Source of the DNA: Caballeronia udeis
Lineage (GTDB): Bacteria; Pseudomonadota; Gammaproteobacteria; Burkholderiales; Burkholderiaceae
Assembly (NCBI RefSeq): GCF_001544555.2
Contig: NZ_FCOK02000005.1
Span: 124,001 to 188,000, forward strand
DNA: 64,000 bases
Reading direction: 5' to 3'
Positions 7,211-15,748 of this stretch are shown in pieces (position 1 is the first letter of the stretch; each line of letters begins with the position of its first letter). The position numbers and the translations under genes are program-made. Below the pieces are notes generated by a model. It did not search any database. It saw only the letters and a program-made list of their open reading frames with translations, and had not been told where the DNA came from.

Positions 7211-10072
7211 ATGGTCAGGCCGCCTCAACCTGCCACCCTGTTTCGCTTCGGCGCGACGACCGTTAACCCCGGGCGTCGCGAGTTGAGCCATGAGGGAGTG
7301 CCCGTCAGCGTTGGAGACCGCGCGTTTGACCTTCTCGTGTTGCTCATCGAGCAGCGTGGCGCTGTCGTCAGCAAGGAACAGATCATGGAGGTGGTCTGGC
7401 CGCGAAGAGTTGTCGGCGAGAACACGCTCGAAGGTCAGGTATCGCTGTTGCGGCGCGCGCTGCAAAACGATCGTGATGCGATCCGGACCATTGCCGGACG
7501 CGGTTATCAATTCGTCGGAGATCTGGGCATTGACGCGTCGCTCGGTCCAGACCCGACGCCCACGTCGCCGACAAACGCAATCGGACTGCGCTGCAAAGGG
7601 CTTCCCGCCCATGTATCGCGCCTCATCGGCCGCGAGGCACATCTCACAGAAGTCGTGGATCTGATCCAGTCGCACCGGCTTGTCACCCTCGTCGGCGCAG
7701 GTGGAGTTGGCAAGACGAGGCTCGCGATCGAAGCGGCGCGCCGGCTGTCGGTGAACTTTGCCGATGGTATTGCTTTTGTGGAACTGGCGGCGACCGCATC
7801 GGGTGACTATCTTTCGGCCACTGTGGCTGGCGCATTCGGTTTTCCATCGGGAGAGGGAACGCGAGACTTCGAACAGATTGCGCTCCACCTTCATGATCGG
7901 CATCTCCTTATCGTCGTTGACAATTGCGAACACTTGATCGAAAGCGCGGCTCAGCTCGTCGAGACGCTGCTGCAGGTGCCGGCCTCAACCATCATCGCCA
8001 CAAGCCGGGAGGCGTTGAGGATCGCAGGCGAGTATGTCTACCACGTGCCGTCGCTCGACATGCCCTCGCACGACGGGGAACAAGACGTCGCGCGCTTCGG
8101 CGCGATCGAACTGTTTCTTGAACGAACCGGCTTGCGGCTGGATGCAGGAATTGACGCATGCATGCCACTCATCGCTCGTATTTGCCGCCAGCTGGATGGT
8201 ATCCCGCTGGCGATCGAGCTCGCTGCCGCCTGCACTGCCGCTCTTGGCATTCAAGGCGTGGCCGACCGCCTCGACGACCGGTTTCAGATCCTCCGAAACG
8301 GGGCGCGGACCGCGCTTCCACGCCAGCAGACATTGCGCGCGACGGTGGACTGGAGCTACGCGCTTCTGCCGCCACGGCTACAGACGATACTGGCCCGGTT
8401 AAGTCTGTTCGCGGGGAAATTCACGCTGGACTCGGCGCAGCGGATGGTCGGCGGCACCGACGTACCTCAGCACGAGGTGACAACGGCTATCGCCGAACTC
8501 GTCGACAAGTCGCTTTTATGTGCCATTCCCAATCTACCGCGGATGCACTACCGTCTGCTCCACACGATCCGCGCGTATGCGTATGACCGTCTCGTTGAAA
8601 GCGGTACGAGCAACGACTGGCTGGTACGTCACGCCCGGCATGTTCTGGACACTTTCCGGACGGCCGAGAGGTCCGCTAGAGAACGCAAGGAGATCGACTG
8701 GAGCCGCACGTTCGGGTTTTATCTGGACGATCTTCGCTCCGCTGTCGAATGGGGTTTTTCAACAGACGGGACGACGGTTATCGCCATTGAACTCACCGTG
8801 GCCAGTATTACCCCGTCCATGCAACTTGCGTTGTTCGCGGAGTGTCTCTCCCGCCTGGACAGAGCTCTCGACGCGTTAGCCCGACTCCCCGTCCAAGCCC
8901 GGTTGAATTTGCCGGTAGTCGAATGGGAGATGAAGCTGCAGACGGCGCGAGGCGCATGCCTGCTGTTTCAAAGTGTAGGGGCTCAGACTGGCGAGCCGTT
9001 TGACACTGCGTTGGCACTCGCCCAGGAGACTAGTGATATTGAGTATCAGTTGTGGGCCTCATGGGGCTGCTGGACTCATGCATGGCTGCATGGGCAGTAT
9101 GCGCGGATGCTTGCTCTAGCGACGAGCTTCACGGAAGTTGCCGGGAAGTCCCGCTGGCCCGGCGACCGGACCGTGGCGCGCAGGATGTCCGGAATGGCTC
9201 GTCTGTACCTTGGGGAACTCAATGATGCACTCACCGAACTGGAGTCGATCAAAATACCGGACGACCATGCCAGCCGCGCCGAGCGTATCCGTTTCCTTTT
9301 TGACGAACACAGCGCAACCGGCTCCGTGCTTGCGCAGGCACAGGCGTTTCTCGGCCGCGACGATGAAGCTGAACTAACGGCGCGGCGAGTACTCGAGGAC
9401 GCGCACGCACTGGGTCACGCGCCATCGATCTGCTACGTGTTGAGCGAGGCAGTATGTCCGACAGCATTGCTGCGCAGCGACGATGCATGGCTCAACCAGG
9501 CGGCGCAGATGCTCTCCGACACCGCCCGACAAGTGTGGGCATTTAAGCCGCGCGCGGAAATGTGGCGAGGTTTGATTGCGCTGCGCCAGGGGCAGGTCGA
9601 ATCGTATGACACCAGCATCGCCCCTTCGTTGGAGAAAATGGGCGATGCGCAGTATTGCGTCGTGCTGACGGTGTTCCTGGCTGAAACCGCAATCGCGTTG
9701 GCGAGATTTGGCAGAACCCGCGATGCGGACGCGTTGCTCGCCCGCGCCATGGCAAGGGCAGCAGCTGTGAACGACCTCTTTTCCTGGGTAGAACTGCTGC
9801 GAGCCGAAGCGGAGATCATGCTTTTACGACGCGAGTCCGACAGCACCTCGCACCTGTCCGAATGCATACTCCTCGACGCTTTGAACGTCGCACGGCGTCA
9901 CGGGTTCGTGGCGTGGGAGGCGCGTTGCAGGGCTAGCCTCGAACGGCTATGGAAAGCTACTGGAAAACCACCGGTTCAGTTCGTCCTGACGGATTCAACA
10001 CTGCCAGCGACGTATGAACCGTTCGACTCCCCTCTCACGCTCTCATTGCGCGCCAGAGGCGCTGCGGCCTGA
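7211..10072 (+). CDS. Winged-helix / STAND ATPase transcriptional regulator
   Basis: A 953-residue regulator. Residues about 8-100 form an OmpR/CadC-type winged helix (DRAFDLLVLLIEQRG, VWPRRVVGENTLEGQVSLLRRAL, TIAGRGYQF). From about residue 130 comes a STAND/NB-ARC-like ATPase with Walker A GAGGVGKT at 162-169, a Walker B-like LLIVVDNCEH near 235, the SREALRIAGE motif and GIPLAIELAAA. The final 400 residues are alpha-helical and TPR-like, presumably the sensor and oligomerisation part. Such proteins switch on nucleotide binding, triggered by an unknown ligand. The start at 7211 is chosen because GGAGA lies 7 bases upstream and the family begins here; the frame is open back to 6992. The remnant of an efflux outer-membrane factor directly behind it suggests it once controlled an efflux operon. 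Confidence 0.9.
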   Translation: MVRPPQPATLFRFGATTVNPGRRELSHEGVPVSVGDRAFDLLVLLIEQRGAVVSKEQIMEVVWPRRVVGENTLEGQVSLLRRALQNDRDAIRTIAGRGYQFVGDLGIDASLGPDPTPTSPTNAIGLRCKGLPAHVSRLIGREAHLTEVVDLIQSHRLVTLVGAGGVGKTRLAIEAARRLSVNFADGIAFVELAATASGDYLSATVAGAFGFPSGEGTRDFEQIALHLHDRHLLIVVDNCEHLIESAAQLVETLLQVPASTIIATSREALRIAGEYVYHVPSLDMPSHDGEQDVARFGAIELFLERTGLRLDAGIDACMPLIARICRQLDGIPLAIELAAACTAALGIQGVADRLDDRFQILRNGARTALPRQQTLRATVDWSYALLPPRLQTILARLSLFAGKFTLDSAQRMVGGTDVPQHEVTTAIAELVDKSLLCAIPNLPRMHYRLLHTIRAYAYDRLVESGTSNDWLVRHARHVLDTFRTAERSARERKEIDWSRTFGFYLDDLRSAVEWGFSTDGTTVIAIELTVASITPSMQLALFAECLSRLDRALDALARLPVQARLNLPVVEWEMKLQTARGACLLFQSVGAQTGEPFDTALALAQETSDIEYQLWASWGCWTHAWLHGQYARMLALATSFTEVAGKSRWPGDRTVARRMSGMARLYLGELNDALTELESIKIPDDHASRAERIRFLFDEHSATGSVLAQAQAFLGRDDEAELTARRVLEDAHALGHAPSICYVLSEAVCPTALLRSDDAWLNQAAQMLSDTARQVWAFKPRAEMWRGLIALRQGQVESYDTSIAPSLEKMGDAQYCVVLTVFLAETAIALARFGRTRDADALLARAMARAAAVNDLFSWVELLRAEAEIMLLRRESDSTSHLSECILLDALNVARRHGFVAWEARCRASLERLWKATGKPPVQFVLTDSTLPATYEPFDSPLTLSLRARGAAA

Positions 10073-10193
10073 CATCAGAATATTGACCGAGAGCAAACTC
10101 ATTCTGGCAATGAGCCAAGTGGACCTCTTCGAGGCACTCGGTGGAGGATGGGAAGCCGGTAGCGATATGATTTCCCCGATAACCTCGCGTTAA
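10071..10193 (+). pseudogene. Efflux outer-membrane factor (NodT/OprM type), C-terminal remnant
   Basis: In a frame different from the regulator, and overlapping its stop, the sequence encodes about 40 residues ending with a TAA (10191-10193). They read LTESKLILAMSQVDLFEALGGGWE. That is the closing helix and GGGW motif of TolC-like outer-membrane factors of RND efflux systems. The rest of the gene, and any RND pump or adaptor, is missing, so this marks the edge of a deletion joined to the regulator gene. Confidence 0.75.
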
Positions 10194-10222
10194 TCAAAAC
10201 AGCGGGAAGAGACCTTTCCCGC
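10193..10222 (-). terminator. Rho-independent terminator of the DUF4148 gene
   Basis: On the minus strand GCGGGAA (10216-10222) and TTCCCGC (10202-10208) form a 7-bp stem with a 7-base loop, followed by TGTTTTG. It lies about 80 bases downstream of the DUF4148 stop and also just past the end of the outer-membrane-factor remnant. Confidence 0.6.
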
Positions 10223-10299
10223 CGTTGCAAAGCAGACCCGAGGTGTTACCGGGAGCGCTGATATTGTGATCAAAATTTGGGCGCCACCGGATTGCCGAA

Positions 10300-10608
10300 T
10301 CAAGGACGGTTGTACATTGCGTTCCAGTCGGCCTTCGATACTGCCGGGCGTCCCGCGTCCGACGAACCACTCGCAACGCCACCGACGTCTGTCGCGCCGT
10401 TTTGTGCAGCGACCCTGGCCTCAGCAGCCTGAATCTGCGCCGGATAACTTACGTTATCACCTTGGCCGGGCTGATATCCAGCCTTCTCCAGCTGGACGAG
10501 CTCGGCGCGCACCTGAGCACGAGTCAAAGGGGCATTCGATTGAGCGAACACAGCAACCGGAGCAGCAAGGGCAACGGCAACGACAGCAGCTTGAATAAGC
10601 GATTTCAT
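10300..10608 (-). CDS. DUF4148 family exported protein
   Basis: A 102-residue protein with a signal peptide (residues 1-22, cleavage after VFA-Q). The mature part begins with the DUF4148 signature LTRAQVRAELVQLEKAGYQPGQGD...YPAQIQAAEARVAAQ. These short, mostly disordered periplasmic proteins are multiplied in Burkholderia genomes and have no known function. The ribosome-binding site is strong (GGAGGTAATTATC before the ATG). It stands alone with its own terminator downstream, so it is probably a single-gene unit. Confidence 0.9.
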   Translation of the reverse strand: MKSLIQAAVVAVALAAPVAVFAQSNAPLTRAQVRAELVQLEKAGYQPGQGDNVSYPAQIQAAEARVAAQNGATDVGGVASGSSDAGRPAVSKADWNAMYNRP

Positions 10609-10864
10609 GATAATTACCTCCAGACTTTATTTAGTTCTGCCACGAACAGCCCTGCTCGTGAGTCAGTGATTCAAGTCTAGATAAGCGGACGCTTGAGAAT
10701 AAGAGCTGTTCTTGGGAAAATCTGCTCCTGAATATGAGTAAATCACCAGTGATGGGAGCACCGGTTGCGATAGTGGAACGGCTTCAGAGTCGCGCGCTGC
10801 TGGCGTTCACCGGAACGTAACTGAAGTCGGACGTGCCTGCGCATAACCCGGCCTCCCGAGCCTG

Positions 10865-11650
10865 TCACTGCATGAACCATCCGTGACTGACCACGAATGA
10901 CTGCCCGGTCAGCGCGGCGCTTGGGAATGAAGCGAGAAATTCTACTGTCTGTGCAACGTCGGCGGCAGTTGTGAATACGCCGTCGACCGTCTGTCCAAGC
11001 ATGACTTTCCGGACAACCTCGTCTTCGCTTATGCCCAACTCGCGTGCTTGTTCGGGGATTTGCTTCTCGACGAGCGGCGTCCTCACGAAGCCTGGACAGA
11101 CGACATGCGAACGCACGTTGTGCGCCGCCCCTTCTTTCGCAAGGACGCGTGAAAGACCCAGCAACCCATGCTTGGCGGTCACGTAAGCCGATTTGAGCGG
11201 CGACGCCTCGTGCGAATGCACGGAGCCGATATAAATCACTACGCCTCCACGATTATCGCGATACATGTCGGTCAGGGCGGCCCGCGTTGTGAGGAAGGCG
11301 CCGTCCAGATGAATGCCCATCATCTTTCTCCAATCGGCGAACGCGAACGATTCGATAGGATTGACGATCTGGATACCCGCATTCGACACGAGAATGTCGA
11401 TCGGACCGAGCTCGGCACGCGCACCAGCGAAGCCCTGCTCGACGGCCTTCTCGTCAGCGACGTCCATTTCTACAGCGACTGCGCGGCGACCCGTTGCTGC
11501 GATTTCGGTGACGACGGCGCCAGCGGCGGTACGGTTCAGGTCAGCGACCGCCACGGCCGCGCCCGCACTAGCGAGTCGAAGTGCAATAGCCTTGCCAATA
11601 CCACTGGCTGCACCAGTGACAAGCGCGGTCTTGTTTTCCAGGTTTTGCAT
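10865..11650 (-). CDS. bdhA: 3-Hydroxybutyrate dehydrogenase (SDR)
   Basis: A 261-residue short-chain dehydrogenase. It has TGAASGIG (residues 12-19), NAGIQ, a catalytic Ser in [17 protein letters not shown] (Tyr and Lys) and [14 protein letters not shown]. The [22 protein letters not shown] stretch and the lid with VEKQIPEQA are the pattern of D-3-hydroxybutyrate dehydrogenase, which interconverts 3-hydroxybutyrate and acetoacetate with NAD+ during polyhydroxybutyrate turnover. The ending [17 protein letters not shown] is also typical. No acetoacetate CoA-transferase is adjacent; the neighbouring CoA-transferase at 12.2 kb is of a different family. Confidence 0.9.
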   Translation of the reverse strand: MQNLENKTALVTGAASGIGKAIALRLASAGAAVAVADLNRTAAGAVVTEIAATGRRAVAVEMDVADEKAVEQGFAGARAELGPIDILVSNAGIQIVNPIESFAFADWRKMMGIHLDGAFLTTRAALTDMYRDNRGGVVIYIGSVHSHEASPLKSAYVTAKHGLLGLSRVLAKEGAAHNVRSHVVCPGFVRTPLVEKQIPEQARELGISEDEVVRKVMLGQTVDGVFTTAADVAQTVEFLASFPSAALTGQSFVVSHGWFMQ

Positions 11651-11894
11651 TTGGATTCTCCGTGGGCGCCGTTGCGCTCCGATAGTTTGAGGCTGAACCT
11701 ATGCGTTCGACCTTACTTAAATCGAGCCTAAGGTCCGCGAGGATGTGCGTGTTGGACACAATCCGATGTCAATGAATCTAGGTCAATGTAGACGCATAAA
11801 AAAGTAAATGTTTTTAAGAGACTGCCATGTCTCGCGATTGCCTTATACCGGGGCTCCGCCTTGCTGTTGCTTGCATCCGCCACATTTCGCGCCC

Positions 11895-12032
11895 ATGGAG
11901 TCGCGATTTGATATCAGAAGATTTCAGGACTTTTCAGCGCGACAGGAGGCGATGGCGTTGCCGGGTATCTACTCTTACATATGGGCTCTGATCGGCAAAC
12001 GTGAGAGGCGCAGCGATCATGAAACGCCATAG
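11895..12032 (+). CDS. 45-residue ORF with RRFQDFSA motif (repeat copy B)
   Basis: A short open frame starting at an ATG (MESRFDIRRFQDF) and ending at a TAG, encoding FSARQEAMALPGIY followed by YSYIWALIGKRERRS. The segment 11916-11984 is nearly repeated at the peptide level at 6320-6388 on the other strand, which argues that it is or was a translated sequence. There is an aromatic/hydrophobic patch (IYSYIWALIG) between basic residues, possibly membrane-associating. I do not recognise a family. The 3' end overlaps the next tiny ORF by 14 bases, as in translational coupling. No strong ribosome-binding site is visible. Confidence 0.45.
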   Translation: MESRFDIRRFQDFSARQEAMALPGIYSYIWALIGKRERRSDHETP

Positions 12033-12138
12033 GGTCATCGCTTGTTTTGAGTGTCCGTACGAGCGCGCACTCGACGGCTATCTCACCTTGCTGCGCGAAC
12101 AGATAAGCAGGGCCGTCGTAGACGTTGCTCTCTGCTGA
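12019..12138 (+). CDS. 39-residue Cys-containing ORF
   Basis: An ATG inside the end of the preceding ORF opens a 39-residue frame beginning MKRHRVIACFECPYERALDG and ending DVALC, stop at 12136-12138. It holds a CxxC pair (CFEC) and a C-terminal Cys. A sequence starting GAGAGGCG lies 10 bases before the ATG and could be its ribosome-binding site. I do not recognise it. It may be a real small protein coupled to the 45-residue ORF, or the remains of a larger gene. Confidence 0.4.
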   Translation: MKRHRVIACFECPYERALDGYLTLLREQISRAVVDVALC

Positions 12139-12244
12139 CGTCGTCTCCTATGGCATCCCGCCGCCCGCGTTACTTTAAGGAACCTCCGCCCGATATCGGC
12201 AAAGCAGATAGTTAACTTTACTGAGTAAATTCATAGGAATATCC

Positions 12245-14518
12245 ATGTCGCTTTTACCTTTGTCGGGAATCTCTGTCGTGGAATACGGGACGGGGTTGGC
12301 AGCCAGGTTAGTGGGCCTGCTGCTGGCGGATCAAGGTGCAACCGTAGTGGTTCGCCGTGAGGGAGGCGAGCCCGCGCCCCTGGACGTGTACCTGGACCGG
12401 GGCAAGCATATCCATGCCGGAACGGAGCCAGCTTCGTCAGCGGAGGCCGACGTTGTCATCCGCGACGACATTGACGCCTGTGAAAGAATTCACGGGCAAA
12501 TTCGTCTCGCAATGACAGCGGTTCTTCCCGGCGAGGCCGCTTATCCATTCCCGGACAGCGTCGGTGACGACATCCTCAAGGCGATCATCGGCTTCTATAC
12601 CGATTTGGCGATTACGCGAAAGCTGGTCGGTGACGACGTCCTTTACACCCCTTTGCAGCTGTGCTCAATCTATGCCGGAGTCCTCGGTGCGACGGCGGTC
12701 GGAGCGGCTCTGGTGGATCGCATCCGGTTTGGTGCCGGCCGGGACATCGTCATTTCGCGTCTGGCCGCCGGCCTGTCTGCTGTCGGAGCGCTGGCGCTTG
12801 AGGTTGCCGGCATTCCTGAGCACCTGAAGGCCGACCCTCTCATTTCGTTGCCTCCCGAACTGGAGGCGCACGCGGACAAGGCTCGTGCCGACAAAGCATA
12901 TTTCGAATGGCTCAAACGGCAGATGAATCCCTTGTTTGCTTGCTACCCTTCCGCTGACGGTCGCCAGGTCATGTTCCTCAGCGTCATTCATCGTCACTAC
13001 GCCCGTCGACTGCTCGAGAAACTTGGGATCTGGGAAAACATGCAGGCTTTGGGAGTGGTCGACCTGCCGATCTATGATCCAGCTAACGCCGAATTTGCCG
13101 ATCACAATATCGCCGTGGCGCAGAATCTGCGTTTACCGCTTCGCGCAAAATTGGCTGAACTGATTGCTGCCGCAGTAGCCCGCAAGCCGGCCGAAGAGTG
13201 GGAACGGACCCTTGGCGAGGACGACATTCCATGTGCTATGGTTCGCGATTTCGACGAATGGCGCGCTTCGGATCATACGAGGCAATCCGGAATCGTCGAG
13301 ACAGTTGGCGGATGCGACTGGCCGCAGCTTGGGCGTGTCGTTCGGCTGGCTTCCGCACAACCGTATCCGCCTCTCCATACCTGCACAACCGGACAGACTT
13401 CGTTCCCGGCTTCGCAATTGCCAACTGCAACGGTATCGGCAAAATCGGCTGCTCCCCTGGCTGGTATGCGCGTCGTCGACCTCGCAAATGTCATTGCCGG
13501 GCCGTCTTGCGGCCGAATGCTGGCCGAACTCGGCGCCGAGGTCATCAAAGTGGATTCCACGCAGCCCGAGCACGTGGCGTTGGTAACCGTAGTCTGGCCG
13601 GGCGAACTCTCCCAGGGGAAGCGCAGCATTCTTCTCAATCTGCACCAAGAAAATGGGCGAGAGATTCTCGGACGGTTGGTTGCCCAAGCTGATTTGCTCG
13701 TGTTCAATAAACTCGATCCCGTTATGGAGCGGTTGGGTCTTGAACGAGCCGGTCTCGCCCGGATCAATCCCGATGCCATAGCCGTCCAGCTCAGCGCCTT
13801 CAAAGGAGAGCGGCCGAGCAGCCACGATGACTACCCTGGTTACGACCCGATCTTGCAGGCCGCGACCGGCATCATGGCCAGATTCGGCTCTTGCGACGCC
13901 CCCGAATTGCATGGGCTAGCTTCCTGCGTCGACTATCTCACAGGGTACATCGCAGCTTTCGGAGCGGTCGTCGCTCTCGTCGCCCGCGAGCGGCGTCCCG
14001 AAGGTGGCGGCGACTGGGTCGACACGTCGCTTGCTAGCGCCGTGAGTTTCCTCCAGCTCTCGTTCCAGGTAGCGCCCGCGTCGGTAGGAACGGCGGATTG
14101 CTTGCGGAGGGTGAAGGACGGCTGGATTTGCGTCGAGCCGGCCAATGCCGATATTCGCGGGATTTCCGGACTAACGGTGCCGGAGGCGCTGGCTGCCGCC
14201 AGGTCCGCTGAGATCATTGCTGCACCTGTGCAATCAATCGCCGAACTCAAGGCTCGACATCGAACTGCCCCTTGTGCCGACATCGCTTTCAAGACCGACG
14301 CTGGCATGCTTCCCGCCCTGAATCTCCAGCCCACATGGTTTCACTTCGATGGCCGACCCCTGCCTGAACTAGCGGCCGCTCCGGCACCGGGGGCCGATGC
14401 AATGGAAATTCTCCTGGGACTGGGTTATGACGCGGCGGATATCGACGGAATGATCTCTGCCGGAGCGGTCGGTCAGATCCTGTGGGGCGGCTCTTCCGTA
14501 ACGCACAGGGTCGAATAG
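12245..14518 (+). CDS. Tandem-domain CaiB/BaiF (family III) CoA-transferase
   Basis: A 757-residue protein made of two family III CoA-transferase domains. The C-terminal one (about 400-757) is canonical: AGMRVVDLANVIAGPSCGRMLAELGAEVIK, the YDPILQAATG motif, and the catalytic Asp563 in CVDYLTGY followed by GGDWVDTSLA. The N-terminal domain (1-390) keeps the fold markers (GTGLAARLVGLLLADQGATVV, GRDIVISRLAAG), but where the Asp should be it reads PLQLCSIYAG, so it is probably inactive. Family III enzymes move CoA between carboxylic acids. It starts a same-strand run with the beta-propeller, dehydrogenase, hydrolases and exporter, so it probably activates an organic acid as CoA thioester. The ribosome-binding site is weak (AGGAATATCC). 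Confidence 0.85.
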   Translation: MSLLPLSGISVVEYGTGLAARLVGLLLADQGATVVVRREGGEPAPLDVYLDRGKHIHAGTEPASSAEADVVIRDDIDACERIHGQIRLAMTAVLPGEAAYPFPDSVGDDILKAIIGFYTDLAITRKLVGDDVLYTPLQLCSIYAGVLGATAVGAALVDRIRFGAGRDIVISRLAAGLSAVGALALEVAGIPEHLKADPLISLPPELEAHADKARADKAYFEWLKRQMNPLFACYPSADGRQVMFLSVIHRHYARRLLEKLGIWENMQALGVVDLPIYDPANAEFADHNIAVAQNLRLPLRAKLAELIAAAVARKPAEEWERTLGEDDIPCAMVRDFDEWRASDHTRQSGIVETVGGCDWPQLGRVVRLASAQPYPPLHTCTTGQTSFPASQLPTATVSAKSAAPLAGMRVVDLANVIAGPSCGRMLAELGAEVIKVDSTQPEHVALVTVVWPGELSQGKRSILLNLHQENGREILGRLVAQADLLVFNKLDPVMERLGLERAGLARINPDAIAVQLSAFKGERPSSHDDYPGYDPILQAATGIMARFGSCDAPELHGLASCVDYLTGYIAAFGAVVALVARERRPEGGGDWVDTSLASAVSFLQLSFQVAPASVGTADCLRRVKDGWICVEPANADIRGISGLTVPEALAAARSAEIIAAPVQSIAELKARHRTAPCADIAFKTDAGMLPALNLQPTWFHFDGRPLPELAAAPAPGADAMEILLGLGYDAADIDGMISAGAVGQILWGGSSVTHRVE

Positions 14519-14603
14519 GGGAATCCATTCGGCAACGGCGGATCTACGGATAGGCCCCGCCAGTACGACGGCGGCTATTGAAACCTGACGGAGGGTACCT
14601 ACT

Positions 14604-15536
14604 GTGGCTACGAAGAATGGCGGTACGTTGTATGTTTTACAGGCGCGCCCACCAGCGATCATCGCTCTATCACCGGACGGTTCACACAAGGTCGTGGTCG
14701 CGAACCTCACGCGCACGCCTGATGGCATCAAGGTCGATGCAGAAAACCAGGTGGTCTACTGGACCAACATGGGAAGCGGCATCCATCTGGTCGACGGCGA
14801 TCCGGCTTCCGGCGCAGTTCCCCCGAACGACGGCACGATCGAAAGCGCCAGGCTCGACGGAACCGGGCATCGTGTGCTGGTGCCTTCCGGTATGGCCGGC
14901 ACGCCCAAGGAACTCGCGCTCGACAAGGACGGCGGTCACCTTTATTGGTGCGATCGCGAAGGCATGCGAGTGATGCGCGCACGGCTGGCCGGCACGGAGG
15001 TGACGGAACTCGTCCGCACTGGGAATTTCCCCCAGGATACGGGCGACGAGACCCGTCACTGCGTAGGTATCGCATTAGACAGGGCAAACGGACACATCTA
15101 TTGGACGCAAAAGGGCGCGCCTGATGCTGGAGAGGGCCGCATCTTCAGAGCGGGTATTGAACTGCCGCCCGGCGCCAAACCCGATCAGCGCCCGGACATT
15201 GAATGCATGCTCGCCGATCTACCCGAACCAATCGATCTGGATATCGACCACCGTGACGCCATGCTTTACTGGACAGATCGTGGTGACGATACGCATGACG
15301 GAAACACACTGAATCGCGCACGAATCACGGCGTCTGGACTAGCTGATCGCCACGTGCTTGCCCGCGGTCTGAAAGAGGGAATTGGCGTGTCTCTGGATGC
15401 ACGCGGGCGTCGGGCATTTGTGACCGATCTGGGCGGCAATGTGCGTGAGCTGGACATCGATACGAAGCAAGAATCGCATTTCACCACTGTTGCTCATTTG
15501 GGCGTTCTGACAGGTATTGATTATGTCGACATCTGA
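14604..15536 (+). CDS. YWTD (LDL-receptor class B-like) beta-propeller protein
   Basis: A 310-residue protein with repeated YWTD-type blades: YWTNMG near residue 51, YWCDREG near 113, YWTQKG near 165 and YWTDRGD near 221, each with the preceding LALDxxxxxLY or equivalent strand. This predicts a six-bladed beta-propeller. There is no signal peptide, so it would act in the cytoplasm. Bacterial relatives are often annotated as 3-hydroxyacyl-CoA dehydrogenase or SMP-30-like by association, but no catalytic residues can be pointed out. The start is a GTG at 14604 with GGAGGG 8 bases upstream. It lies 85 bases after the CoA-transferase and probably shares its transcript. It may be a lactonase-like enzyme or a binding partner; this is inference. 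Confidence 0.8.
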   Translation: MATKNGGTLYVLQARPPAIIALSPDGSHKVVVANLTRTPDGIKVDAENQVVYWTNMGSGIHLVDGDPASGAVPPNDGTIESARLDGTGHRVLVPSGMAGTPKELALDKDGGHLYWCDREGMRVMRARLAGTEVTELVRTGNFPQDTGDETRHCVGIALDRANGHIYWTQKGAPDAGEGRIFRAGIELPPGAKPDQRPDIECMLADLPEPIDLDIDHRDAMLYWTDRGDDTHDGNTLNRARITASGLADRHVLARGLKEGIGVSLDARGRRAFVTDLGGNVRELDIDTKQESHFTTVAHLGVLTGIDYVDI

Positions 15537-15676
15537 TGAAGACTGCGGCAGGCACAGTCGGAAGCTATCGAGAGGTGATGTACCCGTCTCACGCTAACGG
15601 GGCTGCGAAGCACGCTTGCCGGTCGATATCTGCATGTCGTTTACAAGGATTCCTGACTACGCTCAAGGAGTAACAG

Positions 15677-15748
15677 ATGTCCCAAGATACGCACGAAATT
15701 GTGCCTGTTCAATTCGGGGTGGTCGGTGGAGTCGCCCATGCCGAATAG
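15677..15748 (+). CDS. 23-residue leader-like ORF overlapping the dehydrogenase start
   Basis: The best ribosome-binding site of this stretch (AAGGAG, 15665-15670) is followed 6 bases later by an ATG that opens only 23 codons (MSQDTHEIVPVQFGVVGG...) before a TAG at 15746-15748. The dehydrogenase ATG (15738) lies inside it in another frame. It may be a translated leader that couples translation, or the surviving N-terminus of a lost gene. Confidence 0.4.
   Translation: MSQDTHEIVPVQFGVVGGVAHAE

Larger units (their letters stand above)
11651..12244. other. Intergenic with two overlapping tiny ORFs
   Basis: About 590 bases between the divergently transcribed bdhA and the CoA-transferase gene. 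The AT-rich part at 11755-11820 probably holds the promoters. The second half carries the 45- and 39-residue ORFs listed separately. The sequence GTTAACTTTACTGAGTAAATTCATAGGAATATCC leads into the CoA-transferase start, but is split here only as context for a weak GGAATATCC ribosome-binding site. Confidence 0.5.
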
